The notes under the pieces are model-generated. The model had not been told where the DNA came from, did not search any database, and was given only the letters and a program-made list of their open reading frames with translations. The translations under genes were made by a program, and so were the position numbers. Shown here one piece after another: positions 17,176 to 26,222 of a stretch of DNA of 64,000 nucleotides. Origin of the DNA: DAOUBP01 sp964513075 (GTDB lineage: Bacteria > Chloroflexota > Anaerolineae > CG2-30-64-16); contig CAZELR010000006.1 of assembly GCA_964513075.1 (NCBI GenBank), positions 44,935 to 108,934 on the forward strand. The letters run 5' to 3'. Positions within the stretch are counted from its first letter, which is position 1, and every line of letters starts with the position of its first letter.

Positions 17176-20100
17176 ATGGGTCAAGACAAGCTGATCGTGC
17201 GCGGGGCGCGCGAGCATAATTTGAAAAACATCGACCTGGAACTGCCGCGGGACCGGATGGTAGTCATCACCGGACTCTCGGGGTCAGGCAAGTCGAGCCT
17301 CGCATTTGACACCATCTACGCCGAAGGACAGCGCCGCTACGTAGAATCGTTGTCTGCGTACGCACGCCAATTTCTGGGCCTGATGGAGAAGCCGGACGTC
17401 GACCAGATCGAAGGGCTGAGCCCAGCGATCTCCATCGATCAGCGCGGTGCAAGCAGAAACCCGCGCTCTACCGTGGGCACCATCACTGAAATCTACGACT
17501 ATTTGCGCCTGCTATTTGCGCGCATTGGCATCCCCCATTGCCCCCAATGCGGCCGGGTCATCAGCGCACAAACTGTACAACAGATGGTCGATACGCTCCT
17601 GGAGTACCCTGAAGGCAGCCGGCTCATGCTGCTGGCCCCCTTGGTGATGGCCCGCAAGGGAGAACACAAAGGCATTTTTGAGGAGATTCGTAAGGCCGGC
17701 TTCGTGCGTGCGCGTGTCAACGGCGAAATGATCGAGGTAGAGACTGCGCCCGAATTGGACCGCTACAAAAACCACACCATCGAGGCAGTTGTCGATCGCC
17801 TCGTCATCCGCCACCCCGAACCCGGTCGCGAGGATGCCGAGAAGGCTCGCCTGGCTGACTCAGTAGAGACCGCCCTGCGCCTGGGCAACAGCATCATGCT
17901 GGTTTCCGACATCAGCGACGCTAACGCGCCGCAAGACCGGCTCTTCTCCGAAAAGTTTGCCTGTCCGACGTGCGGCATCAGCCTGCCGGAAATCGAGCCG
18001 CGCACCTTCTCCTTCAACACCCCACACGGCGCCTGCCCCACCTGCACCGGTCTGGGCAGCATGATGGAATTTGATCCCGATCTGACGCTGGATCCGGCGC
18101 GATCGCTCGCTGATGGAGCCGTCAAGCCCTGGAGCCGCGACACGGCCACCATCTATCATGCGATGCTGGAAGCTATTTCGCAACGCCACCACATCCCGTT
18201 CGATGTGCCGGTGAGCGAGCTCAGCAAGCATCAGCGAGACATCATCCTGTATGGAAGCTCGGAGCGCGAGAGCACGATCTCCATACGTTACGTCAACAAC
18301 GACGGCCACGATCGCTCCTTTCAGACCAACTACGAAGGTGTGATTCCCAACCTCCAGCGACGCTATCGCGAAACGACGTCTGACTACATCCGCAACGAAC
18401 TGGAACGCTACATGACCAGCCGCCCCTGCCCTGCCTGCGAGGGAAAGCGTCTGCGGCCAGAAGCGTTGGCCATCACGATTACCGACCTGAACATCGATCA
18501 GGTCAGCCACTTCTCTGTGACACGCTCGTTGGCGTGGATCGAGCAACTCGCAGGGATTGAGTCGAACGTAGACGCTCGACCGGCTAACCACATTGAGCCC
18601 GCGACCCGGAGACTCCATATCGGCGCGACCGAGCAGGCGCCATCTGGTTCGCCGCTCTCCCAGCGTGAATACACCATCGCCCGCCAAATCCTAAAGGAGT
18701 TGCACGCCCGCACCCGCTTCCTCACCGACGTCGGCCTGGACTACCTGACCCTGGACCGCATGGCGGCTACCCTTTCTGGCGGCGAGACGCAGCGCATCCG
18801 CCTGGCGACCCAGATCGGCTCACAACTCGTTGGGGTATTGTATATCCTAGATGAACCCAGCATTGGCTTGCACCAACGTGACAATGCCCGCTTGATCCGT
18901 ACCCTGCTGGACTTACGCGACCTGGGCAACACGGTTCTGGTGATCGAACATGACGAAGAGACCATGCGCGCCGCCGATTGGATTGTGGATTTGGGCCCGG
19001 GAGCAGGAGAGAACGGTGGCTACCTCATCTGTTCCGACTGGACGGACGAGTTTCTCAAGTGTACTGATAGCCTGACGGCCCAATACCTGCGCGGGGAGAA
19101 GCGCATCCAGGTGCCTGCGCTGCGGCGGCCGGGCAACGGGCAGTATCTGATCATCCGCGATGCCACCGAGAATAACCTGAAGCACGTAGATGTACGGCTG
19201 CCCCTGGGCAAGTTTATCTGTGTCACAGGGGTGAGCGGCAGCGGCAAATCGAGCCTGGTCAACGAAGTGCTCTACAAAGCACTGAACACGGCCATGTACC
19301 GCGCCAAGGATCGACCCGGTAAGCATGGCGCCATCGAAGGAATTGAGAACCTGGATAAGGTGGTGGATATCGATCAATCGCCCATCGGCCGCACCCCGCG
19401 CTCGAACCCGGCGACTTATACCAATCTGTTCACTGATATACGGGACCTCTTTGCGGCGCTTCCCGATGCTAAGGTGCGCGGCTACAAGCCGGGACGTTTC
19501 AGCTTCAACGTAAAAGGCGGACGCTGCGAGGCATGCCAGGGCGATGGCATTATCCGGATCGAGATGCAGTTCCTGGCGGATGTTTACGTGCCCTGCGAGG
19601 TGTGCCACGGCAAGCGTTACAATCGCGAAGCGTTGGAGATCAAATACAAGGGCAAGTCCATCGCCGAGGTGCTGGACTTAACGGTGGCCGAGGCACTGAT
19701 CTTCTTCCAGAATATTCCAGGCATCCGCAACAAGCTGACCACTTTGCAAGAAGTCGGCCTTGGCTACATCCGGCTGGGCCAATCGGCTACCACGTTATCC
19801 GGCGGCGAGGCCCAACGCGTCAAACTCAGCAAAGAACTCAGCCGCCGAGCCACCGGTAGGACCCTGTATATCCTGGATGAGCCGACCACCGGTCTGCATT
19901 TCGATGACATCCAAAACCTGCTCATCGTACTCCAGCGATTGGTTGACCAGGGCAATACGGTGGTCGTCATCGAACACAACCTCGACGTCATCAAATGCGC
20001 CGATTGGATCGTCGACATGGGGCCGGAAGGAGGTGATGGAGGCGGCTACGTCATTGCAGAGGGCACGCCCGAACATATCCTGCACGTCGAGCGCTCAGAC

Positions 20101-20223
20101 ACGGGTCAGTTTCTGGGCCACGTGCTGGTCGGCCACGAGGCGATGCAGCCAGGCGATGTGATCGCAGCAAAGGCTAAGCCAGGGGTTGCACCGACGCCAG
20201 ATCCGCAGGAGAACGACGCATGA
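17176..20223 (+). CDS. uvrA: Excinuclease ABC subunit A (UvrA)
   Basis: DNA-damage-recognition ATPase of nucleotide excision repair, 1015 residues (usual ~940-960). Two ABC modules: Walker A TGLSGSGKSSLAFDT (~35) and TGVSGSGKSSLVN (~685), with signatures TLSGGETQRIRLATQIG and TLSGGEAQRVKLSKEL. Zinc modules are CPQCG, CPTCG...CPTC and CEACQGDG...CEVCHGKRYN. Extra length lies at ~455-490 (a ~35-residue insert before REYTIARQILKEL) and in a Pro-rich tail. UvrB and UvrC are not in the window. Confidence 0.97.
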   Translation: MGQDKLIVRGAREHNLKNIDLELPRDRMVVITGLSGSGKSSLAFDTIYAEGQRRYVESLSAYARQFLGLMEKPDVDQIEGLSPAISIDQRGASRNPRSTVGTITEIYDYLRLLFARIGIPHCPQCGRVISAQTVQQMVDTLLEYPEGSRLMLLAPLVMARKGEHKGIFEEIRKAGFVRARVNGEMIEVETAPELDRYKNHTIEAVVDRLVIRHPEPGREDAEKARLADSVETALRLGNSIMLVSDISDANAPQDRLFSEKFACPTCGISLPEIEPRTFSFNTPHGACPTCTGLGSMMEFDPDLTLDPARSLADGAVKPWSRDTATIYHAMLEAISQRHHIPFDVPVSELSKHQRDIILYGSSERESTISIRYVNNDGHDRSFQTNYEGVIPNLQRRYRETTSDYIRNELERYMTSRPCPACEGKRLRPEALAITITDLNIDQVSHFSVTRSLAWIEQLAGIESNVDARPANHIEPATRRLHIGATEQAPSGSPLSQREYTIARQILKELHARTRFLTDVGLDYLTLDRMAATLSGGETQRIRLATQIGSQLVGVLYILDEPSIGLHQRDNARLIRTLLDLRDLGNTVLVIEHDEETMRAADWIVDLGPGAGENGGYLICSDWTDEFLKCTDSLTAQYLRGEKRIQVPALRRPGNGQYLIIRDATENNLKHVDVRLPLGKFICVTGVSGSGKSSLVNEVLYKALNTAMYRAKDRPGKHGAIEGIENLDKVVDIDQSPIGRTPRSNPATYTNLFTDIRDLFAALPDAKVRGYKPGRFSFNVKGGRCEACQGDGIIRIEMQFLADVYVPCEVCHGKRYNREALEIKYKGKSIAEVLDLTVAEALIFFQNIPGIRNKLTTLQEVGLGYIRLGQSATTLSGGEAQRVKLSKELSRRATGRTLYILDEPTTGLHFDDIQNLLIVLQRLVDQGNTVVVIEHNLDVIKCADWIVDMGPEGGDGGGYVIAEGTPEHILHVERSDTGQFLGHVLVGHEAMQPGDVIAAKAKPGVAPTPDPQENDA

Positions 20224-20254
20224 ACGCCGCCAACTCCTTGCTGCGACAGCCTGC

Positions 20255-21739
20255 ATGACTTCCATGTTGCAGCGGTGTCAAACATTTCGGAGCCCGGCCT
20301 GGGCAATCACAACCATCTGCCTTGCAGCACTGCTGGCAACTTCGGCCAGCGCGCTCTTCGTATTTGAGCGCCTGCCTCACCTGGAAGATGAGGTTGCCTA
20401 CCTGTTCCAGGCCAAAACTTTGGCCCTCGGCCGGCTAACCGTACCTAGTCCGGAGCATGCCGAGGCATTTTGGTATCCATTCGTGCTAGACTACCGGGGA
20501 CAACGCTTCGGCAAGTACCCGCCTGGGTGGCCGGCCGTGCTGGCAGTAGGAGAGTTGGCGCAGCTTCCCTGGCTGGTGAACCCCGTACTGGCTGCACTGG
20601 CTCTATACCTCGTTTATCGGCTAGGACGCACGCTCTACGATACACGCACAGGGTTGCTGGCCGCGGCGCTCGGGCTGACCTCGCCGCTGCTGCTCGTGCT
20701 CGGGGGCTCCTATCTGTCGCACCTGGCCAGCATGGTGCTGCTGCTGCTCTTCAGCTTAGGATTTGTGCGGGTCGCACGCGGGGGGAATCGCTGGCTCGCC
20801 TTGGCCAGCGGCGCCAGTTTGGGACTGGCCTTCCTTTGCCGCTCGCTGACCGCCATCGGCTATGCCGCGCCGTTTATCCTTTATGTCCTGATGCAAATCG
20901 CCCTGCACCGTCAAAGGCACTGGCCCAACTACCTTCTGGTGGCGCTAGGCGGCATTGCGATCGCTGCCTTGCTTCCCCTGTACCAGTGGGCCGTCACCGG
21001 CGATCCCTGGCTGAACCCGTACCTGCTCTGGTGGCCGTATGACAAGATTGGTTTTGGCCCCGGCATCGGGTGGATGCCAGGCGGACACTCACTCTACTAC
21101 GCATGGCTCAACCTTCGGCAGGACCTGGCCAACACGGCAACCGATGTGTTGGGATGGCCGGGGCTGAGCTGGTTGCCCTTGGGCTTGGCTCTGGCTCTGC
21201 CGCCCCGGCAGCGGCGCGACTGGCTGCTGCTGACACCCTTTGCGGGGTTAGTCATCGCCTACATGTTCTACTGGATCGGATCGCCGATGCGTTTCTGGGG
21301 ACCGCGTTACTACTTCGAAAGTTTCAGTGGGCTGTGGATCCTCGCTGCGGCGGGCCTGTCACGCCTCTGGAATCAGCTCCGCACACGGCCGCGATGGTCT
21401 CGTAGTCTGGCTTTAGCAGTTTTCGCGCTGCTGCTAGTGGTGAACTTGGGCGTCAATCTGCCGCCCAGGCTCGCCCAAGCCAAAGGGTTCTACGGCATCA
21501 GCCGCGACCAATTACGCCCAATCGAAGCGGCGGGAATCCATAATGCGCTGGTGTTTGTCCAGGCTAAGCGCTGGCTGGAGTACGGTGCACTCCTGAACCA
21601 GATGGGCCCGCTGCTGGCGGACGACGTGCTATACCCACGGAGCGAGAACCTTCAAGCAGACGCGGCCGTAATGCGTTCTTATCCGGAGCGCACGGTCTTC
21701 TATCTGGTGAACGGCGCGCTGGAACCTCTGACAAAATAG
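20255..21739 (+). CDS. GT-C fold membrane glycosyltransferase (ArnT/PMT-like)
   Basis: About 494 residues with ~10-11 membrane segments. HLEDEVAYLFQAK after the first helix carries the acidic pair typical of lipid-linked-donor GT-C enzymes; a later loop reads GSPMRFWGPRYYFE, also typical. It probably moves a sugar from a polyprenyl-phosphate donor to an extracytoplasmic acceptor. The frame opens upstream inside uvrA, but ATG at 20255 (or 20264) just after the uvrA stop is preferred. No strong ribosome-binding site is visible. Confidence 0.82.
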   Translation: MTSMLQRCQTFRSPAWAITTICLAALLATSASALFVFERLPHLEDEVAYLFQAKTLALGRLTVPSPEHAEAFWYPFVLDYRGQRFGKYPPGWPAVLAVGELAQLPWLVNPVLAALALYLVYRLGRTLYDTRTGLLAAALGLTSPLLLVLGGSYLSHLASMVLLLLFSLGFVRVARGGNRWLALASGASLGLAFLCRSLTAIGYAAPFILYVLMQIALHRQRHWPNYLLVALGGIAIAALLPLYQWAVTGDPWLNPYLLWWPYDKIGFGPGIGWMPGGHSLYYAWLNLRQDLANTATDVLGWPGLSWLPLGLALALPPRQRRDWLLLTPFAGLVIAYMFYWIGSPMRFWGPRYYFESFSGLWILAAAGLSRLWNQLRTRPRWSRSLALAVFALLLVVNLGVNLPPRLAQAKGFYGISRDQLRPIEAAGIHNALVFVQAKRWLEYGALLNQMGPLLADDVLYPRSENLQADAAVMRSYPERTVFYLVNGALEPLTK

Positions 21740-21759
21740 GCAGATCTTACTTCATCATT

Positions 21760-21788
21760 TTGCATCACACTCGCACTTGGCTTATACT
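21760..21788 (+). promoter_or_regulatory. Promoter of the BY-kinase gene group
   Basis: TTGCAT (21760-21765), 17-nt spacer, TATACT (21783-21788). It sits in the 77-bp gap before the TTG start at 21817. Confidence 0.6.
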
Positions 21789-21816
21789 GACAAAACGCTA
21801 GAAAGTGAGGCTGGCC

Positions 21817-23511
21817 TTGGAACAGCGTTCGTCCGATCTCAAGGAGTACCTGATCCCGCTCCGGAAGTGGTGGTGGCTGGTCGCAGCCGCTACACTGGTG
21901 GCTACTTTGTCCAGCTTTTTGGCCACGCGTCAACAGCCACCTATCTATCGCACGCACGCCACGGTCATGGTGGGCAGCGCGATCGAGAATCCTAACCCCA
22001 ACGGCAACGAGTTTTGGCTGACCCAACAACTGGCTACCACCTACGCCGACATTGTCCAGCGCGAGCCCGTGCGCAACGGGACGATGACCAAGCTGGGCTT
22101 GACCCGGCTGCCGGAATACACGGCGCGCGTTGTCCCCAGCACCCAACTCGTAGAACTCACGGTGTCCGATTCGGACCCACGGCGTGCCCAAGCAGTTGCC
22201 AACGAGCTGGCAAATCAGCTCATTCTGATCAGCCCTGCCGCGCCTGACAGCGAGGATCAGCAGCGTCAGGCATTCATCAACGCGCAACTCAGCGAAATGG
22301 AAGCCAACATCCAAGCGACGCAGGACGAAATCAGCCGCAAGCAGATCGACCTAGCCAACATGTTCAGCGCCCGCCAGATAGCGGACACGCAGGCTCAGAT
22401 TTCGAGCTTGCAAGCCAAACTGGCTGCCCTGCAGTCCAATTATGCCGCGCTGCTGGCCAACACGCAGAGAGGTGCGCTCAACAGCATCAATATCATCGAG
22501 CCAGCCGCGCTGCCGACGCTCCCCGTCAACCCAAACAAAGTCGTCATGATCCTGCTTGCTGCTGCCGTCAGTTTCTTGTTGGCCGCGGGCGCGGCCTATC
22601 TGCTGGAATACCTGGATGACACCCTAAAGAATCCGGACGACGTCAAGAAGGTTACCGGCCTCATCACCCTGGGCGCGGTGCCGCAGATCAGCGGTGTCAC
22701 GCCAGGCAATGAGGTGGCACTGCTGGCCAGCGGGCAGTCGATTGCGAGCGAGGCGTATCGTATCCTACGCACCAACCTGCAGTTCGCCGGGATCGACCGT
22801 CCCCTGCGCACCCTGATGATCTCCAGCCCTGCGCCCGGCGAAGGTAAATCATTGACCGCCAGCAATCTGGGCGCTGCGTTTGCACAAACCGGCCAACGTG
22901 TTCTTCTGGTGGACGCCGACCTCCACCGCCCAAGGTTGCACCGAATCTTTGGCCTGCGCAACAATGTAGGGCTCACCACCGCACTGCTGGAAGTGCGCCC
23001 TGCTGTCGACGGCCTGCTGCAAGAGACTAAGGTGCCCGGGCTTCAGGTGCTGACTTCCGGGCCACTCCCGCCCAATCCGGCTGAGCTGCTCGGTTCAGCG
23101 CGCATGCGCGAGCTTATTCAGACACTTCTGGCGGCCGCCGATATCGTCATCTTCGACACTCCGCCGGTGACAGCACTCTCAGATGCGGCGATCATGAGCA
23201 GCCAAGTGGATGGCGTGTTGATGGTGATGGGCGCAGGCGAGACACGGCGCGAGGTGGCGCGACGGGCTTTGGGTGCGCTGGAGCGCGTCAACGCCCGCGT
23301 AATCGGCGCGCTGCTCAATCGTATGCCGATCCAAAACGGTGGTTACTACTACTACTACTATCAATACGACCATTACAACACCGAAAACCACAGCAACGGG
23401 CACGATGACGGATCGACAGGCAAGAATCGGCTGAGCAGCAGAAACCGCACCCGCCGGTCCGCAACACAACCGAAACCAACACCTGTCGACCGCAATATGC
23501 CACCCAACTAG
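21817..23511 (+). CDS. Wzz-type chain-length regulator fused to BY-kinase
   Basis: About 564 residues controlling polysaccharide chain length and export. The N-terminal Wzz module has a membrane helix at ~15-35 and a coiled-coil periplasmic segment (~150-220) ending in a Pro-rich second helix (~235-265). The kinase domain has Walker A PAPGEGKSLTASNLGAAFA, Walker A' LLVDADLHRPRLH and Walker B IVIFDTPPVTALSDA. The C-terminus carries a tyrosine cluster (six consecutive Tyr after NGG, then Gln-Tyr and His-Tyr), the usual autophosphorylation tail. The TTG at 21817 is preferred, with GTGAGG 6 nt upstream. A His/Asn-rich then basic tail follows the Tyr cluster. Confidence 0.93.
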   Translation: MEQRSSDLKEYLIPLRKWWWLVAAATLVATLSSFLATRQQPPIYRTHATVMVGSAIENPNPNGNEFWLTQQLATTYADIVQREPVRNGTMTKLGLTRLPEYTARVVPSTQLVELTVSDSDPRRAQAVANELANQLILISPAAPDSEDQQRQAFINAQLSEMEANIQATQDEISRKQIDLANMFSARQIADTQAQISSLQAKLAALQSNYAALLANTQRGALNSINIIEPAALPTLPVNPNKVVMILLAAAVSFLLAAGAAYLLEYLDDTLKNPDDVKKVTGLITLGAVPQISGVTPGNEVALLASGQSIASEAYRILRTNLQFAGIDRPLRTLMISSPAPGEGKSLTASNLGAAFAQTGQRVLLVDADLHRPRLHRIFGLRNNVGLTTALLEVRPAVDGLLQETKVPGLQVLTSGPLPPNPAELLGSARMRELIQTLLAAADIVIFDTPPVTALSDAAIMSSQVDGVLMVMGAGETRREVARRALGALERVNARVIGALLNRMPIQNGGYYYYYYQYDHYNTENHSNGHDDGSTGKNRLSSRNRTRRSATQPKPTPVDRNMPPN

Positions 23512-23517
23512 ACCTGC

Positions 23518-24648
23518 ATGCCAGATCTCCTCTACCCTTTCAAGTGCCGCGCGGCGGCAGCAGTGTCAGCCGATGCGCTGCGGTGGCTGGGCCGCGCCCT
23601 CTCTGAAGACGGACTGCCCTGGGACGCGGATTCACTGCCGGCCGATGCCTGGGATCAAGTTCTTACCGCCGCAGAGGCACACCAGCTTGCCCCGCTGCTG
23701 TACACCGTGCTCCGCGGCCGGTCCGACTGCAGTCCCGGCCCGCAATTGGTCGCGTTGAAGGATGCATTTCAACGCAGCGCCACTCGCACCCTACAGATGG
23801 AGCTCGAGTTGCGGGGCATCCTCGCCGCGCTGGCCGCAGTAGACCCTGCCTGCCCTTGCCTGCTGCTGAAGGGCGCTGCACTGGGCCGCACCGTCTACGC
23901 CAGCCCTGCTGAGCGCCCGATCGGCGACTTGGACCTGCTAGTGCCGCGGTCAACCCTGGCAACCGCGGGCGAGGCCCTGATCGGCCAGGGGTATCGACTG
24001 CTGAGCCCGCCAGCTACAGGACGACTAGGCCGCGCCCTATACCGCTACCGGGCAGAACTGGCCGCAGTAGGCACGACAGACCAGAACCGGAGCTTGCTAG
24101 TCGAGTTCCACTGGACCCTAACGGAAATGCCGTATTATGTCGATCGCATTGACGTCGACGAAATATGGCATAGTGCTCAGGCTCTGCCCGCTCTGCCCGG
24201 CGCGCAGATTCCCGATCCTGCCGTGCTGTTGCTGCACGCCTGTTCCCATCTGGCGCTGCACCATAGTCAAAACTTGAGCCTGATCTGGCTAGTCGACCTG
24301 GACCGTCTGGCGCGCTGGAAGGCGTTGGATTGGGATCAAGTCATGCGCCTGGCAGAGGCATGGGGACTGGGCCTGGCGGTTAAGGCCGGTCTAGATGCAG
24401 CCAGACGCTGGCTAAACACACCCATACCTGCAGCCGTCGATCGCACCCTGACCCGCTTGGCTGCCGATCCTGTGGGACAGGCGATGTGGGGACTAGGTGA
24501 TGAGCTGCTGCCAGGCCGGCGTTGGCTACGCATACGAGCTAGCTGGGCTGCGTTCAGCGTGCGGCAGCGGATAACTTACGCAAGCTGGCTGGCGCTGCGT
24601 GCCCTATTTCGGCCGCTTGAATGGTATCGAAATCGTGACCATAGATGA
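23518..24648 (+). CDS. Nucleotidyltransferase family protein (PF14907-like)
   Basis: A 376-residue protein of the uncharacterised nucleotidyltransferase family NTP_transf_5. The core is LLLKGAALGRTVYAS followed by RPIGDLDLLVP, supplying the Gly-Ser-like turn and the Asp-x-Asp pair of a Pol-beta-type fold. Later, VEFHWTL and LLLHACSHLALHH are typical of the family. Substrate unknown. These proteins often occur with S24/S26 peptidases and HprK-like kinases, as here: all three are adjacent and nearly overlapping. Confidence 0.82.
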   Translation: MPDLLYPFKCRAAAAVSADALRWLGRALSEDGLPWDADSLPADAWDQVLTAAEAHQLAPLLYTVLRGRSDCSPGPQLVALKDAFQRSATRTLQMELELRGILAALAAVDPACPCLLLKGAALGRTVYASPAERPIGDLDLLVPRSTLATAGEALIGQGYRLLSPPATGRLGRALYRYRAELAAVGTTDQNRSLLVEFHWTLTEMPYYVDRIDVDEIWHSAQALPALPGAQIPDPAVLLLHACSHLALHHSQNLSLIWLVDLDRLARWKALDWDQVMRLAEAWGLGLAVKAGLDAARRWLNTPIPAAVDRTLTRLAADPVGQAMWGLGDELLPGRRWLRIRASWAAFSVRQRITYASWLALRALFRPLEWYRNRDHR

Positions 24649-24655
24649 TGGCGCC

Positions 24656-25165
24656 ATGCTGAACAGTCCATCGAGGCAGACCACGCCACAACGGAGCCCG
24701 GTTGAAGCATCCGTTACTACCTGGGCGCCCTTACTGCGCGAGGCGCTGGCGGCTGAGGGCCGCTTTCGCTGGCCCTTACGCGGCGCCTCCATGCGCCCCA
24801 CGCTGCCGTCTGCCTGCGAAATCGACATCGTGCCACTGCCAGACCAAACGCCGCTCGGCAGTTTGATCGTGTTCGCCAGCGGCAACACGCTGATCGCGCA
24901 TCGGCTGGTGCGCCGTGCGGGAAAGTACTGGATCGTGCAAGGAGATGGCCGCCTGGGACCGGATCGTCCACTTTTGCCGGAGCAGGTGTTAGGGCTCGTA
25001 ACTGCCGCCCACCTGGACGGTCGCTGCATCTGGCCAAGTGCTGCCGAAAAGGCGGCGCGCTGGTATTGGGTGGCCCGACATCACCTGCTCCGGCCCCTCC
25101 GTTTCACCTGGCACTGTCTCAAGGGTAAAAACCGCCCAAACAGGAAAGAAGGCCCCATTGGTTGA
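24656..25165 (+). CDS. S24/S26-like peptidase (possible Ser-His dyad)
   Basis: About 169 residues. WPLRGASMRPTLPS contains the Ser-Met-x-Pro nucleophile motif of S24/S26 peptidases; IVFASGNTLIAHRLVRR and WIVQGDGRLGPDRP match boxes C/D. A His, rather than the bacterial Lys, occupies the general-base region (IAHRLV), which recalls the Ser-His ER/SipW type. No clear membrane anchor is visible, unlike normal signal peptidases. The ATG at 24656 lies 7 bp past the previous stop; the upstream frame overlaps that gene and is not favoured. Confidence 0.75.
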   Translation: MLNSPSRQTTPQRSPVEASVTTWAPLLREALAAEGRFRWPLRGASMRPTLPSACEIDIVPLPDQTPLGSLIVFASGNTLIAHRLVRRAGKYWIVQGDGRLGPDRPLLPEQVLGLVTAAHLDGRCIWPSAAEKAARWYWVARHHLLRPLRFTWHCLKGKNRPNRKEGPIG

Positions 25166-26027
25166 ACAACGACTTGCCCGCTTTATCCTCGACATTGCCG
25201 GAGTTGTCGCCGAAGTTGAAACGCCCGACGCAACCTGGGCCACCGCCCTAACCGAACGCTACGAGACCTTTCTCTCCAGCACAACAGCAGCCTGGCACTT
25301 CGTCATCGCACACGCGCCGGACCTGGCCACTTCCGATACGCCCTGGATTCGCCACGAAGGATCGGTCACCAGTTTTCGCCTCTACCGGCACGCGGGCATC
25401 ATCGACCTGGAGGCGCGCCGCGCTACGGTTTACGCAGCCACCCCGCACCTGGCTGCATCCGCGCTCGAGCGCGGCCTCACCTATATCTTGATGCAGGCGC
25501 TGCCGCGCGACCACGACGGCCTGTTGATCCATGGGGCTGGGGTGGTCTTGAATCGGCGTTCTGCGCTACCTGGCGATGTCGCCCATGATAATGCTGTCGG
25601 CTGCTTGTTCGCCGGGCATTCCGGCGCGGGCAAGTCGACCGTTGCAGGCCTGGCGCAAGATGTTGGTCAGGTGCTCAGCGATGAAAACATGGTGGTGCGC
25701 CTGACCGAGGACGGAGCCGAGCTACAAAGCACCCCTTTCTGGGGACACAGCACTCCGCCCGAACGAGTGCACAGGGTCAACCGGCGCGTGCCACTGACCG
25801 GCATCTACATGCTGGCCCACGCGCCGGACTTCACATTGACTCGGCTTCGCACCGCAGAGGCCGTGGCTGCGCTCTTGAGCACTGAAAAAGTAGCCACCGA
25901 ACGCGTGGAAAGCGCGGCTGCCTGGCTGCGCGTCGCCGGCCGCCTGGCCGAGGCTGTCCCCATCTATCAGCTGGGATTCCGTCCCACTGCCGAGTTGTGG
26001 GAGTTCCTTGACCATCAGCCCGCCTAA
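25158..26027 (+). CDS. HPr kinase-like P-loop protein
   Basis: About 289 residues related to the C-terminal half of HPr(Ser) kinase. HGAGVVL leads into the P-loop LFAGHSGAGKSTVAGLA, then LSDENMVV, as in HprK. The HprK N-terminal domain is absent. Such short HprK-like proteins occur in envelope and peptide-modification clusters; whether this one phosphorylates a protein is unknown. The TTG at 25158 overlaps the end of the S24/S26 gene and has AAGAAGG 5 nt upstream. An ~15-residue extra loop (NRRSALPGDVAHDNAV) sits just before the P-loop strand. Confidence 0.78.
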   Translation: MVEQRLARFILDIAGVVAEVETPDATWATALTERYETFLSSTTAAWHFVIAHAPDLATSDTPWIRHEGSVTSFRLYRHAGIIDLEARRATVYAATPHLAASALERGLTYILMQALPRDHDGLLIHGAGVVLNRRSALPGDVAHDNAVGCLFAGHSGAGKSTVAGLAQDVGQVLSDENMVVRLTEDGAELQSTPFWGHSTPPERVHRVNRRVPLTGIYMLAHAPDFTLTRLRTAEAVAALLSTEKVATERVESAAAWLRVAGRLAEAVPIYQLGFRPTAELWEFLDHQPA

Positions 26028-26130
26028 GGTGACAAGTAGCACGCTTTGTGTTAGCCGGCCTCTGACCGAACCGGCGCGGTGTGCCACCAGGAACCCTGGC
26101 CCGCCTTCCCTCGTCTAATCACTCAAAACA

Positions 26131-26139
26131 TGCTATAAT
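26131..26139 (+). promoter_or_regulatory. Extended -10 promoter of the alpha-2-macroglobulin gene
   Basis: TG-C-TATAAT, with TATAAT at 26134-26139 and no good -35. It lies ~85 bp before the ATG at 26223, which has a near-perfect GGAAGGAGGT ribosome-binding site. Confidence 0.45.
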
Positions 26140-26222
26140 CACGCATGGACGCACGCACCTGCACAGTCCCTGCGCGATAAGGTCAAGCCTGTGCCTGTCC
26201 CGAAGAGGAAGGAGGTCCCCCG

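Noticed and set aside
18545..18660. Repeat insertion in uvrA
   Set aside because: The ~35-residue insert is real in length, but its DNA shows no internal repeats and matches the gene's composition, so it is treated as ordinary loop variation.
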